Source of the DNA: Bacteroidales bacterium
Lineage (GTDB): Bacteria > Bacteroidota > Bacteroidia > Bacteroidales > JAGOPY01
Length of the DNA: 6,316 nucleotides
Assembly (NCBI GenBank): GCA_030638325.1
Contig: DAOWEV010000174.1
Coordinates: 1 to 6,316, forward strand
Reading direction: 5' to 3'
Shown: in pieces, positions 1 to 6,316 of the stretch
How positions within the stretch are numbered: the first letter of the stretch is position 1
Layout of the letters: the number at the start of each line of letters is the position of its first letter
The notes under the pieces: generated by a model
What the model saw: only the letters and a program-made list of their open reading frames with translations
What the model was told of the DNA's origin: nothing
Databases searched by the model: none
Made by a program: the position numbers and the translations under genes

Positions 1-1272
1 TCCACTCCAAGTTGCACACCTACCCGTGCTACGATCATGACGGGACAGAATCCATTGCACCATGGACTGTTACGCCCGCCAATGTACGGCGAACCGGGTG
101 GCCTGGATGGAGTAACCACGCTGCCTAAGGTTCTTCAGGAATTGGGATATATAACACAGGGTGTTGGGAAATGGCATATCGGGGAGAATGAAGCATCGCA
201 GCCACAGAATGTCGGATTTGATGACTATTATGGTTTCCTCGGTGTATCAGACATGTATACTGAATGGCGGGATGTTTACTTCAATCCTGAAATTGCACTG
301 AGTCCTACACGTTTTCAGGCCCTGGAAAAGTTCCCCTTCAATCATAATAATGTACATTGCACCAAGGAAAAAGGTGTCGAAAATGTATACCTGATCGATC
401 TTGAGACAATAAAAGATCTAGACCAGGACTGGGCCGATTACAGTGATAAATTCATCCGCAGCATGAAAGACAGTGATAAGCCATGGTTTCTCTATCATGC
501 CACCCGTGCCTGTCACTTCGATAATTACCCCAATGATGAATATGCCGGGAAATCACCTGCAAGAACGGTTTTCAGTGATGCCATGGTTGAGATCGACGAT
601 ATTTTTGGAAGGCTGGTAAACACACTCGAAGAAACGGGTCAACTGAATAATACCATTATTTTCTTTACCTCCGATAACGGTCCTGAAGCTGAAATTCCTC
701 CGCACGGAAGAACACCTTTCCGGGGATCGAAAGGTTCTACCTGGGAGGGAGGTACCCGTGTTCCTACTTTTGTTTACTGGAAAGAGGTGATCTCCACAAA
801 AAGATCGGACGGACTGTTCGACCTTGCAGACCTTTTTAATACCTGTATCTCAATTGCCGGCATGAATAGTGAAACATTAGGCAAAACTTTGGGAGATAAA
901 CGGTATGTAGATGGTGTTGACCAAACATCATTTTGGCTTGCAAATGAAGGACAATCAAACAGGTACAGCAGGATCTACACCCTTAACCAATATGTCGCTG
1001 CTGTCAGGATTGACGAATTCAAGATACATATCACCCTTGAACTCCAGGATGCGATATTCCAAAGAGGTTATACCGGAGGATTCAGTGGGGCTGTCATCAC
1101 CAATACGGGTGGAGGTGTAGGTATAAATCTTTATACTAATCCCCGGGAAGATGTCAGTGCAGGTATCAGACATATCCCTTTGGGAGTAATTTTAAGCGCG
1201 GAAATTGACAGGTATTTTGAAGTGTTAAAAAAATATCCACCTCAGGTAAAAATCGGTTTTACCGGGAATTAG
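1..1272 (+). CDS. Type I (formylglycine-dependent) sulfatase, 5'-truncated by the window edge
   Basis: The reading frame is open from base 1 to the TAG at 1270-1272 (423 residues in view), and the ATG at 37 is internal, not the start. Residues 3-15 match the first sulfatase signature: PSCTPTRATIMTG, with the CxPxR Cys at 13-15. In this family an anaerobic sulfatase-maturating enzyme or FGE converts that Cys to formylglycine. The second signature, GYITQGVGKWH, is at 145-177; its Lys and His line the active site. Also visible are a His in RACHFD (514-516), the metal-binding SDNG (Asp 673-675, Asn 676-678) and a probable catalytic Lys in RGSKGSTWEGG (730-732). The usual N-terminal Asp-Asp metal ligands and any signal peptide would lie upstream, out of view. 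The family hydrolyses sulfate esters, in Bacteroidota often on sulfated polysaccharides; the substrate cannot be read from sequence. It converges on the minus-strand gene ending at 1339. Family assignment is very secure; arylsulfatase versus glycan sulfatase is open. Confidence 0.96.
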   Translation, partial: STPSCTPTRATIMTGQNPLHHGLLRPPMYGEPGGLDGVTTLPKVLQELGYITQGVGKWHIGENEASQPQNVGFDDYYGFLGVSDMYTEWRDVYFNPEIALSPTRFQALEKFPFNHNNVHCTKEKGVENVYLIDLETIKDLDQDWADYSDKFIRSMKDSDKPWFLYHATRACHFDNYPNDEYAGKSPARTVFSDAMVEIDDIFGRLVNTLEETGQLNNTIIFFTSDNGPEAEIPPHGRTPFRGSKGSTWEGGTRVPTFVYWKEVISTKRSDGLFDLADLFNTCISIAGMNSETLGKTLGDKRYVDGVDQTSFWLANEGQSNRYSRIYTLNQYVAAVRIDEFKIHITLELQDAIFQRGYTGGFSGAVITNTGGGVGINLYTNPREDVSAGIRHIPLGVILSAEIDRYFEVLKKYPPQVKIGFTGN

Positions 1273-1280
1273 AATCCCGG
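1262..1280. terminator. Candidate bidirectional hairpin between convergent genes
   Basis: CCGGGA (1262-1267) and TCCCGG (1275-1280) form a 6-bp GC-rich stem around a 7-base loop that contains the sulfatase stop codon. A second, weaker pairing follows: AGGAA (1286-1290) with TTCCT (1301-1305) around an AT-rich loop. Neither has a clean T-run, so this is not a textbook intrinsic terminator. It sits in the 66-bp gap between two genes that run toward each other, where a two-way terminator would be expected. The role is inferred from position. Confidence 0.3.
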
Positions 1281-1338
1281 ATATCAGGAAGGTATATATA
1301 TTCCTTGAATATAATTATTAACAATCAGCAGGGGAGTA

Positions 1339-4254
1339 TCAATGAAGATCCATGACAACAAGTTTCTTTGCAATCAACAATGTACCAGATTGAATTCGCA
1401 CTGTATAAATACCTTTTGATAAACTAGCGGTTGGTATTGAGATTGTTGATATAACATTACCTTCATGTTCAACTTTTTTTCCATAAAGGAGTCTTCCGCT
1501 TACATCAAATAATGAGACATTAAAAATGCCTGTTACCTCGGTATCAAAAGAAACACTTACCTGATCATTTTTGATGGGATTTGGATATACGATTGCCTTT
1601 AAATCGTTGCCTTGAAGGGCTTCAGCTATATTATCTTTAATAGTGAATGAATTGGTTTTTGACCAGACTGTTTCACCTGTTGAAGCAACACCACTGACAG
1701 CCCAGTAATAGGGCTTTCCTGTTTCAGTGTTGAAATTGAGTGGATTAAGCCATTTCTTGTCACCGATCGCTTCTTGATAAATAATATTGGAGGGTGATAG
1801 ATGGGCTGATGTACCAATGAATATTTTGAAATCGTTTAATTCATCATATAAAGTTTCCCAACAAAAAATCATATCCGACTTTTTAATCGGGTCATCCTCT
1901 ATAGGAGAAAAAAGCTCTATTTGAGCTTTCGTTGAAACAATGGCATAGGCAATATACCATGGATATTGTTGAGTGTCCAGGCTATCATAAAACCACCACC
2001 CAGTACCTGGATCTGGCCAGAACCAATAAACATTTAAGGAGAGTTGAGGAACATTTATTCCAACACCATCTTCCTTGAGAGGGTGCAGTGAGGCTGTAAG
2101 TTCTGTTCCAAAAGTAGTTGAAAAAGTATTTTCTGTTGAATAGTCGATTTTAGTTCCTTCACTCAAGCCGATATCAAATACGCCCGGGATATTAAGGCCC
2201 TCTTCAATTTCAATTTCAAAGGAAGATGATGATTCTGTACTCTGGGTTGTTGTGGTTTCCTGAACAAATTCAAGCGTAGTACCGTGATTTCCATCGTTAT
2301 ACCAATTGACTTCTCCAACATTGACGCCGGGAATATTGCTGGCGTCATATATACCGTTACGGTTGGCAATTTGCCACCATGCCATATCCGGAGCATTGGG
2401 TTCTTCAACCAGGAATGGAAATTCTGATAAATTAATTGCATCCTGCTTGAGATGTATTCCAAAAGTGCGAAACATGTATTGGAGTGTCGAATCTATTGGA
2501 TACAATAGTGAATCTGCATCCCACCAGGGATAAACCTGGTAACTCGTCCGTTGAATTTGAGGTATTGTCCATAAGAAATATCCCTGGTCCTGCGTCACTT
2601 CATTCAATCCATATTCATGGGTGATTCTGGTTGTAGTACTGAATTCCTGAGATTGTTTATTTTTAAATGCATACGTATATTTCATTTTTTCTTTTACATT
2701 AAAAATTCCTTCAATTCCAAAACTCATACTCTCTCCAATTGAAAATTGGTCATCTGACGTCAGAGAAACTTCGGTTGTCGAACCCTGTTCTGATGTGAAT
2801 GTTAGTGATGTGGCATCAACATCATCAGGATGTAATGGATTCCAAATATCCCAATCTATTGAACAGGGAGGTGCTCCGTCAAGAATACCTGTCAAAGTCC
2901 AGAGCCCTCTGACACTTTTACCATACACTGAATCACTGTCTTTATCGAGATCAGTACTTTTTACGATAGAGCTCATATCGGGTCTCCAAACATCTGAATA
3001 AAGACCTAATTCAGTAAAGGTGTTATTACTACATGGATAGAACAGACATACACTTTGTTGCATCCCATCAGGTTGTGGTTCATGTGTAATGGGGTCCTCG
3101 TTCAGGGTTGTATATGCAATTTGCGTGTAATCGTATGTGCTATATAAATAATATCCTTTGCCATATTCATCCCCGTTAACATGGCTGGGCGGTCTCGAAC
3201 TTGGTGTATTTACTTTTCCTGATGCTACCAATAGCGGAAGAGTATCACCCTCGGAGTTGGTACAATACTCACGATAATATATTGGATATACACCATTTGC
3301 CTTTATTGTTGAAAGTTCAAATAATGTGAAGCGTTCGTTGCACTCCCTTGCACCATAAACGGTATTCCGATTCCCATTAATAGTTCCCTTAATAAGTGTT
3401 GCGGCAGGGCAATCGCTGGTTGCCCCATTATCCCGATACCATTGACCTACAGGTAAATCTTTGTAAAAAGACAGATTTGAAAATGAATTGTTTTTATCAT
3501 AAGTGTTGAAAGCATAACACGTATTTCCTGAATTATCATAATACTGAATAATACCACCGAGTTCCGGATAAAAGTTATCTCCTTCCGCCCACGGGCTCAC
3601 ATTTATTTTCTGAAACTTATTGTAAGTATTTAGGTAAGCAGTTTCTTTACTCCATTTATTTGTACTAGGATTATGGGTAAAAAACCAGATATTCTCATCC
3701 ATTTGTAATGCTCCTTTAACTACATCATATTGTGGGGGTTTATGATAAGGAACTTTATTAAAGTATTTAAAACAGCTTTCGCTTGATTCCAGATAAAGAG
3801 GCAACTGGGCATAACAATCATAGTAATAGTTATAAATTTCGCGATCTCTGATGAATGCATGATACCATACCTGCCCGTTGTATTCAAACGCGTGGGCCCT
3901 GTACATAATTTTGGCAGCATAATATAAGTATGAATCCTCATAGTAAAATCCAAATGCTATTTTATTTGCTCCGCCAAAAGAAAGTTCTTCAAAATAATTG
4001 CCATTTTCATTTTCTGCATATTTGTAAACATGCAGGAAAGCCCGATTCCCCCCAAAACCAGACTCTGTTTTAAAAGTAAACATAAGTAAATTGCCCTGGT
4101 AGTTATAAAATGTTGTACTGTTATCGTACCAGATTGGATTGGGATCTTTAAGAAAAATTATTGTCGTGTCAGGTTGGATATTGACACTGGTTTGTCCTAT
4201 TAAGAAAGAAGGAAAAACAACGATTAGCAATAATATATACTTTTTCATATGCAT
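1339..4254 (-). CDS. Large secreted T9SS cargo protein with pore-stem-like segments, Fn3-like domain and C-terminal sorting tail
   Basis: Encodes about 971 residues from the ATG at 4254. An ATG at 4248 (MKKYILLL) is equally possible; the frame also opens at a TTG at 4275, which is less likely. Numbering is from 4254. Residues 1-20 form a Sec signal peptide, probably cut before Gln21. Residues 25-475 carry recurring aromatic beta-strand motifs every 40-60 residues, suggesting a propeller-like fold, and nine of the ten Cys. Residues 491-549 and 657-725 are S/T-rich alternating amphipathic stretches similar in texture to aerolysin/ETX-MTX2 stem regions, with a Trp/Tyr-rich linker (562-578) between. 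Residues 780-873 look like an Fn3 domain (ending YYWAVSG...VWSKTNSFTI). Residues 886-969 are a typical T9SS type A sorting tail (YPNP 890-893, LSKGIYTVRI 945-954). The family predicts export across the outer membrane and surface attachment or release. No catalytic motif was seen, so the activity is unknown. It lies 35 bases behind the barrel gene, probably in one operon. Confidence 0.9.
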   Translation of the reverse strand: MHMKKYILLLIVVFPSFLIGQTSVNIQPDTTIIFLKDPNPIWYDNSTTFYNYQGNLLMFTFKTESGFGGNRAFLHVYKYAENENGNYFEELSFGGANKIAFGFYYEDSYLYYAAKIMYRAHAFEYNGQVWYHAFIRDREIYNYYYDCYAQLPLYLESSESCFKYFNKVPYHKPPQYDVVKGALQMDENIWFFTHNPSTNKWSKETAYLNTYNKFQKINVSPWAEGDNFYPELGGIIQYYDNSGNTCYAFNTYDKNNSFSNLSFYKDLPVGQWYRDNGATSDCPAATLIKGTINGNRNTVYGARECNERFTLFELSTIKANGVYPIYYREYCTNSEGDTLPLLVASGKVNTPSSRPPSHVNGDEYGKGYYLYSTYDYTQIAYTTLNEDPITHEPQPDGMQQSVCLFYPCSNNTFTELGLYSDVWRPDMSSIVKSTDLDKDSDSVYGKSVRGLWTLTGILDGAPPCSIDWDIWNPLHPDDVDATSLTFTSEQGSTTEVSLTSDDQFSIGESMSFGIEGIFNVKEKMKYTYAFKNKQSQEFSTTTRITHEYGLNEVTQDQGYFLWTIPQIQRTSYQVYPWWDADSLLYPIDSTLQYMFRTFGIHLKQDAINLSEFPFLVEEPNAPDMAWWQIANRNGIYDASNIPGVNVGEVNWYNDGNHGTTLEFVQETTTTQSTESSSSFEIEIEEGLNIPGVFDIGLSEGTKIDYSTENTFSTTFGTELTASLHPLKEDGVGINVPQLSLNVYWFWPDPGTGWWFYDSLDTQQYPWYIAYAIVSTKAQIELFSPIEDDPIKKSDMIFCWETLYDELNDFKIFIGTSAHLSPSNIIYQEAIGDKKWLNPLNFNTETGKPYYWAVSGVASTGETVWSKTNSFTIKDNIAEALQGNDLKAIVYPNPIKNDQVSVSFDTEVTGIFNVSLFDVSGRLLYGKKVEHEGNVISTISIPTASLSKGIYTVRIQSGTLLIAKKLVVMDLH

Positions 4255-4277
4255 GATTTTTAGTCTTGTTGTCAAGA

Positions 4278-4294
4278 TTTAAAACTGTTTTAAA
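4278..4294. repeat. 17-bp perfect palindrome at the barrel-gene stop codon
   Basis: TTTAAAACTGTTTTAAA has 8-bp arms around a central T and overlaps the TAA stop of the upstream gene (4290-4292) in the gap before the large T9SS gene. It could be a protein-binding site or an RNA hairpin that tunes readthrough between the two operon genes, but the sequence is AT-rich and chance is possible. Its centre, AAACTGTTT, recurs in the palindrome at 6109-6125. Confidence 0.4.
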
Positions 4295-5165
4295 AATTGT
4301 AGTTCAATCCGGTAAACAGGAACACATCTTTGGCAAATGAACCTGATGCTGTGAATGTAAGGTAATCAGTGATCTTCAAGTTTAAACCAATACTTGCATC
4401 AATGAAATATTTCGACACAAGCTTTGAAGTAATTATGTCAAGATAGGTGTAACCATCATCCGGATCGGTTCGTTCTATTCGGTATTCATGATGATTGACT
4501 GACAGATAAAATCCGGGGCCGGCAGAGAATGTAAAGTTCCTGAAAGAGTAACATGCCATCAGGTTAACTCTGGAATACCAGAAAGATGATTTATCTGTTC
4601 TTTTTTCAATAAAAGTCTGTATAACAGGATATAGATTATCGTCGATATCATCAGAAGTTCCCCAGGAATAATTCGTCATTGGTGTCAACTCAATTCCCCA
4701 GGATTCGCTAAAGTTATATTTAAATTTAGCCCCTATGCCTAACCAGGGATTAAGGATTTTTGATTTAATTTTGAGTTCAGTAATCCCAGTCTTTAAATCG
4801 TAGATTTTATAATTTCTCACGGCCATCCCCACCATGATTTTTATGTCAATAAATAGTGGTTTCTCAGGTTTATCCAGAAGTATCATACATACTTCAAAAT
4901 AAGGACCTTGGACCTTTTTCTCATATTCAGCAAGTGAATTTATTTCATCAATTTCTTCATTGCTGAGTTCATTGGTGCCAAAATCTTCACCAGCCCATAT
5001 TGACTGGCTTTTTAAAGATTGAATTTCCATTTCATTCTGGAGGAAAGCGTAGTGTATCCCAATATGGAATCTTTTTGGTTTTTGTTGATTATCTTCAACT
5101 AAATTTTGAGCAGATGCACCATAAATAAATATAATACATACTAATAACATAGCAAATTTTGTCAT
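4290..5165 (-). CDS. Predicted outer-membrane beta-barrel protein
   Basis: Encodes 291 residues from an ATG at 5165. Residues 1-19 are a signal peptide (hydrophobic MLLVCIIFIYG, then ASA|Q cleavage). The mature part alternates short polar turns with amphipathic strands: about 32-41, 88-97, 103-120, 139-150, 155-168, 194-207, 210-223, 251-265 and 280-291. It ends in LNYNF, with the C-terminal Phe typical of barrels inserted by the BAM machinery. An acidic, probably extracellular or periplasmic insertion lies around 58-85, and others near 168-192 and 226-245. I recognise no specific family and found no OmpA-type peptidoglycan-binding domain. AAGGA sits only two bases before the ATG, too close for a normal Shine-Dalgarno; the A-rich leader is usual for Bacteroidota. 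It is first in a likely operon with the T9SS cargo at 1339-4254, so it could be an anchor, channel or assembly partner for it, but that rests on context alone. A soluble porous-fold protein is less likely. Confidence 0.82.
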   Translation of the reverse strand: MTKFAMLLVCIIFIYGASAQNLVEDNQQKPKRFHIGIHYAFLQNEMEIQSLKSQSIWAGEDFGTNELSNEEIDEINSLAEYEKKVQGPYFEVCMILLDKPEKPLFIDIKIMVGMAVRNYKIYDLKTGITELKIKSKILNPWLGIGAKFKYNFSESWGIELTPMTNYSWGTSDDIDDNLYPVIQTFIEKRTDKSSFWYSRVNLMACYSFRNFTFSAGPGFYLSVNHHEYRIERTDPDDGYTYLDIITSKLVSKYFIDASIGLNLKITDYLTFTASGSFAKDVFLFTGLNYNF

Positions 5166-5580
5166 TTTCCTTTTTGTATTTATATGTAAGAGGTGTTAAG
5201 ACAGGGGTTTAACTCCCCAAAACTCATATGTGTTAATTTTTGGTTAAAATGCTGTAAGATACATTTAATAAATTTGTTTTTTGCATTTATTCTTTCAAAT
5301 AGAGATCCTTCATCCCACACCGGACACAACGATATTTGTTTCAATGTTCATACAAGCTGATTCAGAATAGTATCTTCCCCTGATGTGCAAAATCAGATTA
5401 AGTGCCTATCAAGAAGTGCATTTTTAGATTTCAACAGATTAATTTTGCCTCAAAGATACTGAATAATATTATATGTTGCAAAAAAATATGTAAGCATATA
5501 ACATCTGTCCAAATCCGAATACCCTAAAAATATAAAGAAGATCTGTAACATTCCAGTGAATAATTACTAAACCACTAAAA
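5166..5580. other. Gene-free intergenic region upstream of both the minus-strand operon and the tag remnant
   Basis: No reading frame of interest, tRNA or rRNA is seen in these 415 bases. The stretch should hold the promoter of the minus-strand operon, but I cannot find a full Bacteroidota promoter (TTTG, then TAnnTTTG at 19-21 bases) facing left. GGGG (5194-5197) and CCCC (5205-5208) could make a short 4-bp hairpin in the leader of the barrel gene. CTGAT (5380-5384) and ATCAG (5392-5396) form another small one. The right half is AT-rich and leads directly into the tag remnant start at 5581. Confidence 0.6.
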
Positions 5581-5763
5581 ATGGACAAACTACGCTGCGA
5601 CTGGGCAGGCCATGACCTGTTCTACAACGACTATCACGACAAGGAATGGGGTGTGCCGCTTCGTGATGATCAGAAGTAATATGCCCATATGCAGGCAACA
5701 GGTATGGTGAATGATCATTATATGCATTGTTTCAGGTACAAGGAGCTTGGGGGTAGGGAGTAG
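5581..5763 (+). pseudogene. tag: DNA-3-methyladenine glycosylase I (Tag) remnant with internal deletion
   Basis: The ATG at 5581 opens a 32-codon frame ending at TAA 5677-5679. It contains RCDW and YNDYHDKEWGVPLRDD, the hallmark N-terminus of Tag. In the same frame after the stop come YAHMQATGMVNDHYMHC and a short tail ending at TAG 5761-5763, which is the Tag C-terminus (YSFMQACGLVNDHVVGC in E. coli). Tag removes 3-methyladenine from alkylated DNA in the cytoplasm and is normally about 187 residues. About 130 central residues, including the helix-hairpin-helix and the catalytic Glu, are missing, so this cannot be an active glycosylase. The four zinc-snap ligands known from E. coli (Cys4, His17, His175, Cys179) all have counterparts here: Cys and His before the TAA, and His-x3-Cys after it. 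The good match at both ends suggests a fairly recent deletion. An assembly error is an alternative. Confidence 0.88.
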
Positions 5764-6108
5764 GAGATCAGTGAATAGTGATCAACGAAGTTAATCCTCC
5801 CACCCCGGCAATTATCAAAACTCATGCTTTTTTAGCTGTTTTGTTAACAACTATTAGAAATGCATCGGGTATATTCAATGCCTCCCACCGATTAACAATA
5901 TGAAAAGACTATATAAGAAGATCCGGCTTAAGATAGAAAAACGGCTATAGAGAAGGCAGCTACGAAGGACAGTGAAAACCGTCCCAAAATCTGAGGCGAC
6001 TGAGCTTAATCCTTCAAACAGCTCACGGTGAAACCAAAGGCCTTAGCGTTGAAATGCCAGGAACCCCTGTTTTCCGCACTCCTTGAAAAATAGATTATTA
6101 AACCCTAT
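5764..6108. other. Region without an intact gene; contains a short basic ORF
   Basis: No recognisable gene. A 16-codon frame from ATG 5900 to TAG 5948-5950 encodes a very basic peptide, MKRLYKKIRLKIEKRL. The same frame stays open for 26 more codons after the TAG, to TGA 6029-6031. This could be a broken small gene or chance. CCTCCCACC occurs twice, at 5796-5804 and 5881-5889. The base composition here is richer in GC than in the spacer at 5166-5580. The stretch may be a degraded mobile element or 3' flank, but I cannot match it to any family. Confidence 0.45.
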
Positions 6109-6125
6109 TAATAAACAGTTTATTA
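6109..6125. repeat. 17-bp perfect palindrome
   Basis: TAATAAACAGTTTATTA has 8-bp arms around one central base. It has the form of a dimer-binding operator, but no intact gene starts nearby inside the window. Read on the other strand its centre is AAACTGTTT, the same as in the palindrome at 4278-4294. Confidence 0.4.
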
Positions 6126-6154
6126 GTGATTTATGGTTCTTGGTTTTTAATTTT

Positions 6155-6193
6155 GGGTGTCCCATCATTTTTATGGTATATTTACGGACACTC
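6155..6193. repeat. Inverted repeat GTGTCC / GGACAC
   Basis: GTGTCC (6157-6162) and GGACAC (6186-6191) are perfect inverted copies with a 23-base AT-rich spacer. Extended to 9 bases per arm (6155-6163 and 6185-6193), 7 of 9 positions pair. The spacing is too long for a tight hairpin and fits a paired protein site or the end of a decayed insertion element. No transposase is visible, so the mobile-element reading is only a guess. Confidence 0.3.
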
Positions 6194-6207
6194 ATTTTGT
6201 TTTAAAG

Positions 6208-6301
6208 ATAAGCCCCAATGGGGCGGTAATCAACAGCCCCGGGCTGATGCCCGGGGATTATGCAATACAATATAACATAAGCACCAAAGGTGCGTAATCA
6301 A
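6208..6301. repeat. Cluster of three short GC-rich hairpins; two are copies of one repeat unit
   Basis: Hairpin 1: GCCCC (6212-6216), AAT, GGGGC (6220-6224). Hairpin 2: CCCCGGGC (6237-6244), TGAT, GCCCGGGG (6249-6256), a perfect 8-bp stem. Hairpin 3: GCACC (6281-6285), AAA, GGTGC (6289-6293). Hairpins 1 and 3 share flanks, ATAAG on the left and GTAATCAA on the right, so units 6208-6233 and 6277-6301 are repeats about 69 bases apart. The third stem position is C-G in one and A-T in the other, a compensated change. From general familiarity, intergenic palindromes of this style recur in many Bacteroidota genomes. The array may continue past the window end. Function is unknown; it could be a REP-like element, transcript-end structure or structured RNA. 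Confidence 0.7.
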
Positions 6302-6316
6302 TAATTCAGCAAAAGA

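Noticed and set aside
955..1173. Antisense and alternate-frame ORFs inside the sulfatase (955-1173 minus, 911-1120 plus)
   Set aside because: They overlap a well-supported sulfatase frame, have no recognisable motif and look like frame shadows.
1626..3953. Several 60-100 codon ORFs within the large T9SS gene on both strands
   Set aside because: All lie wholly inside the T9SS cargo coding region and show no domain, signal peptide or leader of their own.
4255..4275. TTG start at 4275 for the large secreted protein
   Set aside because: It would put seven extra residues before a signal peptide that is already well formed from the ATG at 4254 or 4248; ATG starts in the gap are more likely.
5269..5276. 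TAAATTTG, a match to the Bacteroidota -7 box TAnnTTTG, and TAATTTTG at 5440-5447, both on the plus strand
   Set aside because: The nearest upstream TTTG for the first is about 26 bases away (expected 19-21) and the second has none. Both are far from the tag remnant, and the region is AT-rich.
5469..5501. TTATATG / CATATAA inverted repeat
   Set aside because: Seven-base AT-only arms with a 19-base spacer in AT-rich DNA are easily due to chance.
5581..5679. A functional short Tag protein or programmed stop-codon readthrough
   Set aside because: The catalytic core is absent whether or not the TAA is read. I see no clear readthrough signal, so decay is the simpler explanation.
5321..6191. CGGACAC at 5321-5327 and 6185-6191 as possible ends of an insertion element around the tag remnant
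   Set aside because: The copies are in the same orientation, not inverted. The match is only 7 bases, and there is no transposase or target duplication.
6208..6301. CRISPR array
   Set aside because: Only two imperfect units with self-complementary cores about 69 bases apart, an internal hairpin in the gap, and no cas gene.

Overview
The window looks like part of a Bacteroidota chromosome. Three things point there: a long exported protein ending in a type IX secretion (T9SS) sorting tail of the YPNP...GIYTVRI type, signal peptides cut just before Gln, and A-rich leaders without well-placed Shine-Dalgarno sites. A sulfatase of the kind used on sulfated glycans, next to exported surface proteins, would suit a free-living, probably marine or sediment, polysaccharide-using lineage such as Marinilabiliales or related Bacteroidales. 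That placement is inference; no taxonomic marker gene is present.

Layout. (1) Positions 1-1272, plus strand: the 3' part of a formylglycine-dependent sulfatase. Its start lies before the window, and the active-site Cys is the fifth codon in view. (2) Positions 1339-5165, minus strand, convergent with the sulfatase: a probable two-gene operon. It is read first as a 291-residue outer-membrane beta-barrel-like protein (4290-5165), then, 35 bases on, as a secreted protein of about 971 residues (1339-4254). The second protein has a signal peptide, an aromatic repeat-rich N-terminal half, two S/T-rich amphipathic segments resembling beta-pore-forming stems, an Fn3-like domain and a T9SS type A sorting tail. 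(3) Positions 5166-5580: an AT-rich stretch with no gene. (4) Positions 5581-5763, plus strand: a remnant of tag (3-methyladenine DNA glycosylase I). Its first 32 codons are joined in frame, through a TAA, to its last 27 codons, with the catalytic core gone; all four zinc-snap ligands remain. (5) Positions 5764-6316: no intact gene. It holds a short basic ORF, a 17-bp perfect palindrome, a GTGTCC/GGACAC inverted repeat, and a terminal cluster of three hairpins. Two of those hairpins are copies of one repeat unit with a compensatory base-pair change.

How the parts fit. The minus-strand pair most likely makes a surface protein and an outer-membrane partner or co-expressed barrel. The sulfatase is transcribed toward them and is not in the same operon. 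The right end is an area of gene decay and palindromic repeats. The items most worth a second look are the two pore-stem-like segments in the T9SS cargo, the tag remnant that keeps its zinc site, and the covarying hairpin repeats.
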